Source of the DNA: Serratia proteamaculans_D
GTDB taxonomy: Bacteria > Pseudomonadota > Gammaproteobacteria > Enterobacterales > Enterobacteriaceae
Strand: one strand, 5' to 3'
DNA length: 64,000 bases
NCBI RefSeq assembly: GCF_049959315.1
Contig: NZ_CP188201.1
Both the position numbers and the translations under genes were made by a program. This document shows positions 16,837-23,820 of this stretch, piece after piece. The notes under the pieces were generated by a model. That model ran no database searches and was not told the origin of the DNA. It was given only the letters and a program-made list of their open reading frames with translations. The stretch's first letter is position 1. Every line of letters starts with the position of its first letter.

Positions 16837-17487
16837 ATGAAACTTTCTAATATTCATCTTCTGGCCCCAAGTCATTATCTTACTTATTTGCACACTCAAA
16901 TCCGTAATAAACAGGCGGAGCATGCCTGCTTTGAATATTATAGCGATCAACTGCTGCGCCAACTGTTGGTACAGGCCGCCGCATTACTGCCGTATGAAAA
17001 ACATGAGGTGATTACGCCCATTGGCGAAACCTACACGGGGCTAAAACTTGCCCGAGGTATTTGCGGTGTTTCGGTGATCCGCGCCGGGGAAAGTTTTGAG
17101 GGCGAGTACCGCAGAATGTTTAGCGGCCAGCCGATAGGTAAAATACTCATTCAACGCAATCCGCAAAGCAAGCTGCCCAAATATTTCTACTCTCATTTCC
17201 CCGACGATATTGCCGAACGCGCCGTGTTGCTATTTGAACCTATGCTGGCCACGGGCGGTTCGCTGATCATGGCAATCGAAACGCTGTTGGAGCAAGGCGT
17301 GCCGGTGGAAAATATCTATGTTGTTAATGTATTGGCATCGCCGGTAGGGGTCGATCGTTTGTTTGCCCGCTTCCCGGCCATCCAACTGGTGACGTCGTCC
17401 ATTGAACAGGGACTCTCGGAACAGGCCTTTATGAAACCGGGGATCGGCGACTTCGGTGACCGCTATTTTGGTACCCGTCACGGGTAA
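16837..17487 (+). CDS. Uracil phosphoribosyltransferase, cluster-specific (MinD-like)
   Basis: This 216-residue enzyme makes UMP from uracil and PRPP. The PRPP loop EPMLATGGS is at residues 134-142 (Glu where most enzymes have Asp). The uracil-binding C-terminal motif PGIGDFGDRYFGT and the conserved TGLKLARGICGVSVIRAGE are intact. It is clearly divergent from the housekeeping Upp of enterobacteria, which starts MKIVEVKHP. In the minimycin producer, MinD of this family protects the cell by raising the UMP pool to outcompete the toxic analogue monophosphate; the same role is inferred here. It starts a block with the tautomerase and phosphatase genes. Confidence 0.9.
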   Translation: MKLSNIHLLAPSHYLTYLHTQIRNKQAEHACFEYYSDQLLRQLLVQAAALLPYEKHEVITPIGETYTGLKLARGICGVSVIRAGESFEGEYRRMFSGQPIGKILIQRNPQSKLPKYFYSHFPDDIAERAVLLFEPMLATGGSLIMAIETLLEQGVPVENIYVVNVLASPVGVDRLFARFPAIQLVTSSIEQGLSEQAFMKPGIGDFGDRYFGTRHG

Positions 17488-17510
17488 TTAAACTCTACAA
17501 AGGAAAAAAC

Positions 17511-17735
17511 ATGCCGCACGTGAAAATTCAGCACTTTCCGCAGGTACTTTCCCAAAGCGCCAGGAATGCATTGGCAGAGGAGATCACGCGGGTTATTACG
17601 CAAGCATTACAGTGCGATGCCGGCGTCGTTTCCATTGCAATAGAGCAGGTGTCTGCCGATGACTGGCAGACGCAGGTTTATCGCCCGGAAATAGAAAATA
17701 AAAAAGACTGCTTAATTAAAGTCCCTAATTACTGA
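17511..17735 (+). CDS. 4-oxalocrotonate tautomerase-family protein (PptA-like)
   Basis: This 74-residue protein has the tautomerase fold. Proline follows the initiator Met (MPHVKIQHFP) and would become the catalytic N-terminal Pro1. The size and the ALAEEITRVIT helix and VSIAIEQV strand resemble E. coli PptA. Such enzymes interconvert keto and enol forms through the Pro1 base. A good AAGGAAAA precedes the ATG, and the gene lies between the phosphoribosyltransferase and the phosphatase with short gaps (23 and 20 bp). Inference: it may tautomerise a glutamine-derived cyclic intermediate or the C-nucleoside base. Its substrate is unknown. Confidence 0.8.
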   Translation: MPHVKIQHFPQVLSQSARNALAEEITRVITQALQCDAGVVSIAIEQVSADDWQTQVYRPEIENKKDCLIKVPNY

Positions 17736-17755
17736 CCCTCAAGAAGGTGACAACG

Positions 17756-18451
17756 ATGAAACCTGAACTCCGGGTCATTATGTTTGACCTTGACGGCACC
17801 CTGTTTGATACGGCGAGAGCGATAGTGTCCGCCTTTCGTGCCACCTTTCAACAACTGCAATTACCCCAGCCGGTAGACGATGAACTGATCCGTGAAACGA
17901 TAGGCCTGCCGTTGGAGCGTGCCTTTGCCCAATTGCTCTCTCAGGAGGCCGATGGACGGGCAGTAACTGACTGTGTGGCGGAGTATCAACGGCAGTTTCA
18001 GACGCTGATTTTACCGATGGCGGCATCGCTGTTATTTCCTGGCGTCGCCGCGGGCCTGCAACAGTTGAAAGGAGCGGGTTTTCATCTGGCGGTGACCACC
18101 AATAAGTTCGCACGCAGTGCAAATTCGCTATTGGCGGCGGCGGGCATTGCCCCGTTGTTTGATGTGGTGATTTGCGCCGACCAGGTAACGGAGAAAAAAC
18201 CGGCGCCGGAGTCTGGCAACAAAATCCTGGAACACTATCAGGTCAGGGCGGAAGAAGCGGTGATGGTGGGGGATACTACGCACGACATTTTGATGGCTCA
18301 TCAAGTTGGCTGTCCGGTGATCGCGGTGGATTATGGTATCCAAAATCGGCAGGTACTGGCCGCGGCCGAGCCCAGCATTATTGTAAGCTCTTTTGCCGCC
18401 GTGGTTGACTGGTGCCGTCACAGAGACGTTAGTCGCGCAGCAGCAGGCTAG
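17756..18451 (+). CDS. indB: HAD-superfamily phosphatase (IndB / MinC phosphatase-domain-like)
   Basis: This 231-residue HAD phosphatase of the phosphoglycolate-phosphatase type starts at ATG 17756, which has AAGAAGG 8 nt upstream; the in-frame GTG at 17747 lies inside that ribosome site. Motif I is DLDGTLFD (nucleophile D11, acid D13), motif II VTTNK, motif III Lys in EKKPAPES and motif IV MVGDTTHD; the cap domain lies between. In indigoidine/minimycin and alnumycin pathways such a phosphatase dephosphorylates the C-nucleoside 5'-phosphate formed by a PsuG-like partner. In minimycin producers it is also part of self-resistance. Confidence 0.85.
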   Translation: MKPELRVIMFDLDGTLFDTARAIVSAFRATFQQLQLPQPVDDELIRETIGLPLERAFAQLLSQEADGRAVTDCVAEYQRQFQTLILPMAASLLFPGVAAGLQQLKGAGFHLAVTTNKFARSANSLLAAAGIAPLFDVVICADQVTEKKPAPESGNKILEHYQVRAEEAVMVGDTTHDILMAHQVGCPVIAVDYGIQNRQVLAAAEPSIIVSSFAAVVDWCRHRDVSRAAAG

Positions 18452-18844
18452 CAACAGCATAAGAATTACTGGTTATTCAGGGCCGCAGACAGCGCTATTT
18501 CTTAATGGTGAAAGTTTAGGGGCGATAAATATCGTCATGCTTACACTGATAACGCAATTAGCGCCATGACAAATAAATAGATCCAAAGGATATGGGCATA
18601 AGTCGCTCAGGCTCCTGCCTGCGAAAAAAATGACGTCAGTTGTTATCTGCCAACTGGCAACTATTAACTCTGAAAGAGGGTGAATGCCGAAAAGCTGTAT
18701 GGATAACGACAGTAATGACAACGACAGATATACCCTGATGGGATAAGGTCGGGCATTTCCCCAGAATGGGAAGTGTTGCTAAAGCACGTCGTCATTACAA
18801 CCCTACCGGGATCCTTGCAAATGTGAGGCGTTCATAGAGTAAAA
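18452..18844. promoter_or_regulatory. 393-bp region upstream of the NRPS with operator-like palindromes
   Basis: There is no credible gene here; the minus-strand frame 18473-18721 begins with TTG and has no supporting features. Two palindromes lie 10 bp apart: TGACGTCA (18631-18638, perfect) and TGCCA-AC-TGGCA (18648-18659). A further stem CATTTCCC...GGGAAGTG (18756-18777, one G-U) lies nearer the gene. The region separates the NRPS block from the phosphatase block, so it should hold the NRPS promoter. I could not fix -35/-10 elements with confidence, and no cluster-encoded regulator is present. Confidence 0.45.
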
Positions 18845-21800
18845 ATGGATATTTCGGCGGGACTATTTGCACAGTTGGCTCAACACTACAGCCAACAACC
18901 CGAAGCCATTGCGGTACAGGACGCGGACGGCGTACTGAATTATCGCGACTTCTGCCACCATGTTTTCAGTATTTCTTCCTGTTTGCGGCAGCGGGTTAGG
19001 ACAGACAGCGTTTGTATCGGTTTATTCTGCGAGCCTTCTACTACTCTGGTCAGCGGCGCCTGGGGGATTTTGGCCAGCGGCTATGCTTATTTACCTTTGG
19101 CGCCAGAATATCCCGATGAGCGGTTGCGTTATATGATTGCCGACTCAGCGGTGAAAGTTATTTTTTGCCAATATCATCTCAAAGAAAAATTGCAAACGCT
19201 GATCGGGCCCGATGTCACGATTATTACCGACAATGACATTCCCTATATTTCTGATTTACCTCAAGCGGCTTTTGACATTGCTGATGCCAGCGATACCGCG
19301 CGGCTGGCCTATGTTATTTACACCTCAGGCAGTTCGGGCAAACCGAAAGGCGTAATGGTCAGTTACCCTAATATTTCCCGTCATATGCATTACCTGACCG
19401 GTCGTTTCGCTTTTGGCGCACACAGCAAAATTTTGCAGAAAACGCCCATGAGTTTTGATGCGGCGCAGTGGGAGATCCTGGCACCGGCGATGGGATGTTC
19501 GCTGGTGATGGCCCCGAAGGATTGCTACCGCGATCCGGATATGATGGTGATGACCTTGCTGCATCATCAAATTACCAGCCTGCAATGCGTCCCGACGCTG
19601 CTGCAGGCGCTGGTCGAGCAGCCGCTGTTACAGGATTGCCAGGCGTTAACACAGGTCTTTTGTGGCGGTGAGATATTGACGCGTAACCTGGCGCGGCAGT
19701 TCTTTCAGTGTCTGCCGCAGACCAGCCTGGTTAACCTGTATGGTCCAACGGAATGCACCATCAATGCCTCGGTGCATGAGGTTGAGAAAGATGGGCTGGA
19801 ACAGTCGCCGGACGCCGTTTCGATAGGCCGGCCGGTGGATGATACCCAGTTTTATGTGCTTGATGCGCACCGTCAGCCGGTGGCCGAGGGCGAAAAAGGC
19901 GAGCTGTACATTTCCGGTGTGCAGGTGGCCAATGGCTATTTGCTGCGTCCCGAGTTGACGGCTGAACGATTTCTGACGAATCCATTTACCGCTGCGGCAG
20001 AACATGCGCGCATGTATCGCACCGGTGATGTGGTTTACCGGGATAGCCTTGGCAGCTATCACTTTGCCGGCCGGGCAGATAACCAGATTAAACTGCGCGG
20101 TTACCGTATCGAGCTTGATGAAATTCGCCTGGCCATTGAGCGCCACCTCTGGGTGAAAAGGGCGGCGGTAATGGTCAATGAGGACGAGCGAACGCATTAT
20201 CAAAACTTGATCGCCTGCGTCGAATTGGACTCACAGCATGCGGCATTGATGGATCAGGGGGTCCATGGCGAGCATCATCAGTCGAAGGCCAGCAGGCAAC
20301 AGGTCAAGGCGCAGCTGTCCAATGCGGGGTGCCGCAGCGAGGACGATTGCCGGGCATTGCCCGCGATCGCGCTTGCTGGCGCACAGGCTACCGCGCAGCA
20401 AAGCTATCGCGCTTTCAGCCGCAAGAGTTACCGTTTCTTTGAAGGGACGACGCGGGTTACCGAGGCGCAATTATTGTCGATCCTGGGGCGCCGCCCGCGC
20501 GCCGTATCAGCGAGTGAGCTGCAGGCGCTGTCGGCGGAGGATTTTGGCGCGCTGCTGCGTAACTTTGGCCAGTTCGCCAGTGAAAAACGCTTGTTGCCCA
20601 AATACGCCTATGCGTCGCCAGGGGCGCTGTATTCGGTTCAGATGTACCTCGAGCTTCACCGCATGTTTGGCTGGCCGGCGGGGATCTATTATTACCACCC
20701 GGTACACCATCGTCTGTATTGCATAGGCGAACTGCCTGAACAGGCAACGGCGAGCCTTAAAATCCACTTTGTCGGCAAACGTGCGGCCATCGATCAGGTT
20801 TATCAGAACAATATTCAAGAAGTTCTGGAGATGGAGGCGGGTCATATGTTGGGGCTGTTCGATGAACTGCTGCCGGAATATGGCTTGCAGGTCATCACCG
20901 GTGCTAAACCGGAGGCATTGCCACAGTGGTATGACGGAGCCGCAACTGACTATTATTTTGGTGATTATCGCCTTCAGCCAGCCAATGGGGAGGCCGTTGT
21001 CGAGCATGCAGAATTTTTTGTCCAGGTGCATGCGCAGGGCGTCGCCGATATGTCTGCTGGGTTGTACCACTATCGCCAGGGATCGCTGCATTTTATGGAT
21101 GAGGAGATCCTGGCGCGCCATCACGTTATCGCCATCAATCAGCAGGTCTATCAGCGTGCGGGCTTTGGCATCATGCTGGTGAACAACCATGCCGATGCTC
21201 AGGGGCATTACATTATGCTGGGGCGTGCGCTGCATCGCCTGCAAGCCAATCCGTTGGGGCTGGGGATGATGTCGGCCGGCTATAGCTCGAAAAGCGGGCA
21301 CGACTTGCCTGCCGCAAAGGCGATGAGGGCGCTGTTGACCCGCCACGGGTTACCGATGCAGAGCTGTTATTTCTGTATCGGCGGCCCGCTCAGCCCGTCG
21401 CAGCTGAGCCATGACGGCATGGATGAGGACCGGGTGCATATGCAAGGGCCAACGGAAATGCTGAAAGCCGATTTAGCCGCGCAGTTGCCACAATACATGA
21501 TCCCCAACCGTGTGCTGGTCATGGACAAGCTGCCGCTGATGGCCAACGGTAAGGTCGACCAACAAACGCTTAATCGTATGTATGCTTGCCAACTGAATAC
21601 CGAAAAGCCTCTGTTGGCTCCAGAGGGCGAATTGCAACAGCGCTTGGCCGAAATCTGGTGCCGGGTCATGAAGTGGGAAAGGGTCTCTGCGGACGATGAT
21701 TTCTTTGAAAGCGGGGGGAACTCACTCACTGCAGTGATGTTTATCAACCAGGTAAACAAAGCGCTCGATATTAAATTGCCGATGCAGATCCTGTTCCAAA

Positions 21801-22681
21801 CGCCAAACATCGTTGCTTTGGCCGACTGGATAGAACGCAATGCCTATCTCGCGCCACAGTTGTCGCGCCTGGTGCCCTTTAATCGACAGCAGGCGCCAGC
21901 GATTTTCTGCTGGCCAGGACTGGGTGGTTATCCGCTGAGTCTGAAAGCGCTGGGAGAGAGCCTGAGCCAGGCGCGTGGCTTTTATGGCGTGCAAGCACTG
22001 GGCATTAACGAAGGGGAACTGCCACTGGAGTCCATCCAGCAGATGGCGGCGGCCGATATCGTGCAAATCCGACGCTTGCAGCCCCAGGGGCCCTATACCT
22101 TATGGGGATACTCGTTCGGCGCACGCGTGGCTTTCGAGGCTGCCTACCAGTTGGAGGCTGGAGGCCAGGAAGTGGAGGCGCTGTATCTGATTGCTCCCGG
22201 CTCGCCAAAAACGCAATTTGACCGAGAGCAAGAGGGTAACCAACGGGTCAATTTTACCAACCCGGTGTTTGTGGCGATTTTATTTTCCGTTTTTGCCCGC
22301 CAGGTGGAGGGGCCATTGCTTGAGCGCTGTCTGGCAGAGTGCCGCGAAGAGGGGGACTTTGTGCGTTTTATTTGCCGCTGTTTCCCACAGCTTCAGGTGG
22401 AGCTGGTGGTGCGGATCATTGCGATCGTCAAGCAAACCTATGCCTTCGGCTATAACTTCGAGGAACTGCAGCAACGCCAGGTTCGGGCGCCGGTGACCGT
22501 TATTAAAGCGGCCGGCGACCATTATTCCCAACTTGAAAACTCACCGGCTCTGCAGGTTAATCCGCCACGGGTGATCCAACTGGCGGTCGACCATTACCAA
22601 TTGCTGCAGCCTGAAGGTGTCGCACAACTGCAAGCGGCGCTGTTTCCCTCTGTTTCCGTCAATATGATAAGTGAGTCATGA
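18845..22681 (+). CDS. indC: Indigoidine-synthetase-type NRPS (A-Ox-T-TE), glutamine-activating
   Basis: A single-module NRPS of 1278 residues, almost the length of BpsA/IndC. The adenylation domain has A3 YTSGSSGKPKG (about 159-169), A5 NLYGPTE and A8 NQIKLRGYRIELDE (about 413). An FMN oxidase domain of the McbC/SagB type (about 518-855) is embedded before A10 (PLMANGKVDQ, about 895). The carrier serine is in GGNSL (about 958) and the thioesterase nucleophile in GYSFGA (about 1088). A by-eye alignment to GrsA gives specificity code D-A-W-Q-F-G-L-I-N-K, nearly the known glutamine code. Glutamine is cyclised and oxidised; dimerisation gives blue indigoidine, while capture by the C-glycosynthase branch gives minimycin-type products. 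No phosphopantetheinyl transferase is encoded nearby. It overlaps the next gene by 4 bp. Confidence 0.93.
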   Translation: MDISAGLFAQLAQHYSQQPEAIAVQDADGVLNYRDFCHHVFSISSCLRQRVRTDSVCIGLFCEPSTTLVSGAWGILASGYAYLPLAPEYPDERLRYMIADSAVKVIFCQYHLKEKLQTLIGPDVTIITDNDIPYISDLPQAAFDIADASDTARLAYVIYTSGSSGKPKGVMVSYPNISRHMHYLTGRFAFGAHSKILQKTPMSFDAAQWEILAPAMGCSLVMAPKDCYRDPDMMVMTLLHHQITSLQCVPTLLQALVEQPLLQDCQALTQVFCGGEILTRNLARQFFQCLPQTSLVNLYGPTECTINASVHEVEKDGLEQSPDAVSIGRPVDDTQFYVLDAHRQPVAEGEKGELYISGVQVANGYLLRPELTAERFLTNPFTAAAEHARMYRTGDVVYRDSLGSYHFAGRADNQIKLRGYRIELDEIRLAIERHLWVKRAAVMVNEDERTHYQNLIACVELDSQHAALMDQGVHGEHHQSKASRQQVKAQLSNAGCRSEDDCRALPAIALAGAQATAQQSYRAFSRKSYRFFEGTTRVTEAQLLSILGRRPRAVSASELQALSAEDFGALLRNFGQFASEKRLLPKYAYASPGALYSVQMYLELHRMFGWPAGIYYYHPVHHRLYCIGELPEQATASLKIHFVGKRAAIDQVYQNNIQEVLEMEAGHMLGLFDELLPEYGLQVITGAKPEALPQWYDGAATDYYFGDYRLQPANGEAVVEHAEFFVQVHAQGVADMSAGLYHYRQGSLHFMDEEILARHHVIAINQQVYQRAGFGIMLVNNHADAQGHYIMLGRALHRLQANPLGLGMMSAGYSSKSGHDLPAAKAMRALLTRHGLPMQSCYFCIGGPLSPSQLSHDGMDEDRVHMQGPTEMLKADLAAQLPQYMIPNRVLVMDKLPLMANGKVDQQTLNRMYACQLNTEKPLLAPEGELQQRLAEIWCRVMKWERVSADDDFFESGGNSLTAVMFINQVNKALDIKLPMQILFQTPNIVALADWIERNAYLAPQLSRLVPFNRQQAPAIFCWPGLGGYPLSLKALGESLSQARGFYGVQALGINEGELPLESIQQMAAADIVQIRRLQPQGPYTLWGYSFGARVAFEAAYQLEAGGQEVEALYLIAPGSPKTQFDREQEGNQRVNFTNPVFVAILFSVFARQVEGPLLERCLAECREEGDFVRFICRCFPQLQVELVVRIIAIVKQTYAFGYNFEELQQRQVRAPVTVIKAAGDHYSQLENSPALQVNPPRVIQLAVDHYQLLQPEGVAQLQAALFPSVSVNMISES

Positions 22682-23604
22682 TGCAAGCTAATTTACTGCC
22701 TTTGGTTATTCATCCTGAAGTGAAGGCCGCCCTGGAAAGTCGCCGCGCGGTGGTTGCGCTGGAATCAAACGTTATTACCCACGGGCTGAACTATCCTGCC
22801 AATGTGGAGACTGCGTTAGCGGTGGAGGCGGCAGTTCGCCGCAGCGGCGCGGTTCCTGCAACCATTGGTATCTGCGATGGCGAAATTTTGGTGGGCATGC
22901 ATCGCGAACAGATCGAACGTTTCGCCACCACGCCTGGCATTGCGAAAGTATCCAGCAACAATTTGCCTTTTGTGCTGGCGCAAAAAGGCATGGGGGCCAC
23001 CACGGTGGCCTCGTCGCTGATGCTGGCCGAACTGGCCGGTATTGGCTTCTTTGCCTCTGCGGGTATTGGCGGCGTGCACCGCGGAGGAGAGGACAGCATG
23101 GATATCTCTTCCGATTTGATCCAATTTACCCGCACTAACGTGACCGTAGTGTGCGCAGGTGCCAAAAATATCCTCGATATCGGGCGTACGCTGGAGTTTC
23201 TGGAAACCCAGTGCGTTCCCGTGGTGACCTATCAGACGGACGATTTCCCGGCCTTCTATTGTCGCAGTAGCGGTTATCGAAGTCCGCAACGTCTGGACAG
23301 CCTGGAGGAGATTGCTCAGGCGATTGATATTAATCGCGCATTGCCGGGCAGTGCGGCGATGGTGGTGGCAGCACCGACCAAACCGGAGGATGCGATTGAC
23401 AGCCGTGACGTTCAGGCCGCGATCCAGGCCGCCATAGAGGACGCGGCCGCCGAAGGCGTGACTGGCAGCCAGGTAACCAAATTCATTATGAAAGCGGTTG
23501 AGCAGGCAACCCAGGGGCGTTCGGCTATGGCCAATGCGGCAGTATTGGTGAACACCGCCGAAATAGCAGGCCAGTTGGCGATGGTTTATCACCGGTCGCG
23601 TTAA
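22678..23604 (+). CDS. indA: Pseudouridine-5'-phosphate glycosidase family C-glycosynthase (IndA / MinB-like)
   Basis: This 308-residue PsuG-family protein overlaps the NRPS stop by 4 bp (ATGA), so the two are translationally coupled. Conserved parts are VALESNVITHG, NNLPFVLAQKGMGATTVAS, GIGGVHRGGEDSMDISSDL and VCAGAKNILDIG; the Lys of CAGAK (K163) corresponds to the ribose-5-phosphate adduct lysine of E. coli PsuG. PsuG reversibly breaks the C-C glycosidic bond of pseudouridine phosphate. Relatives in indigoidine, alnumycin and minimycin clusters run in the synthetic direction, joining ribose-5-phosphate to a ring carbon. Context, not sequence alone, argues for synthesis here. A catabolic psuK or psuT partner is absent. 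Confidence 0.92.
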   Translation: MMQANLLPLVIHPEVKAALESRRAVVALESNVITHGLNYPANVETALAVEAAVRRSGAVPATIGICDGEILVGMHREQIERFATTPGIAKVSSNNLPFVLAQKGMGATTVASSLMLAELAGIGFFASAGIGGVHRGGEDSMDISSDLIQFTRTNVTVVCAGAKNILDIGRTLEFLETQCVPVVTYQTDDFPAFYCRSSGYRSPQRLDSLEEIAQAIDINRALPGSAAMVVAAPTKPEDAIDSRDVQAAIQAAIEDAAAEGVTGSQVTKFIMKAVEQATQGRSAMANAAVLVNTAEIAGQLAMVYHRSR

Positions 23605-23612
23605 GAAAGTTT

Positions 23613-23641
23613 GGCGTCGTCTATAAGGAAGGGGCGACGCC
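23613..23641 (+). terminator. Terminator-like hairpin after the cluster
   Basis: GGCGTCG (23613-23619) pairs with CGACGCC (23635-23641) around a 15-nt loop, 8 bp after the indA stop. There is no T-run. It lies at the right boundary of the accessory cluster. Confidence 0.4.
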
Positions 23642-23737
23642 GAACCCCCCTTGATGCACGGCGTTAAGCGGTCATCGAGAGCCCGTTTCCTGAAGAAGTT
23701 ACTCTGCGCCAGGGTGACAAAAAACAAATCGTGCGAT

Positions 23738-23782
23738 CCACTGATAAGAGCCGATTGACTTTTTTATCGCCAGTGGCATGAT
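23738..23782 (+). promoter_or_regulatory. Candidate ycaD promoter with inverted repeat
   Basis: TTGACT (23755-23760) and CATGAT (23777-23782) form a -35/-10 pair spaced 16 bp. An inverted repeat CCACTGATAA (23738-23747) and TTATCGCCAGTGG (23764-23776) straddles the -35, so a repressor could act here. The prediction is by eye. Confidence 0.4.
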
Positions 23783-23820
23783 GCGCGCACTCTCATTGCG
23801 CGTTCGGTTTCAATCTCACT

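Larger units (their letters stand above)
14060..23641 (+). other. Minimycin/indigoidine-type biosynthetic gene cluster
   Basis: Nine same-strand genes are inserted between dmsD and ycaD: two YdcZ-type transporter proteins, a DUF4243 protein, a NUDIX hydrolase, a uracil phosphoribosyltransferase, a tautomerase, a HAD phosphatase, an indigoidine-synthetase-type NRPS and a PsuG-like C-glycosidase. Gene order suggests three transcription blocks, separated by gaps of 127 bp (before the phosphoribosyltransferase) and 393 bp (before the NRPS). The Streptomyces min cluster pairs the same NRPS, C-glycosynthase, phosphatase, uracil phosphoribosyltransferase and transporter functions. The left-hand genes (both transporter genes and the NUDIX gene) are visibly more AT-rich than the flanking dms genes, a sign of transfer. 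The product assignment is inference. Confidence 0.8.

Noticed and set aside
18473..18721. 82-codon minus-strand open frame upstream of the NRPS
   Set aside because: It starts with TTG, lacks a ribosome site and any domain, and covers the presumed promoter region with its palindromes.
22678..23604. PsuG-like gene as simple pseudouridine catabolism
   Set aside because: The catabolic partners psuK and psuT are absent, while the gene overlaps the NRPS by 4 bp and co-occurs with a phosphatase, as in ind/min clusters. The synthetic role is preferred, though not proven.
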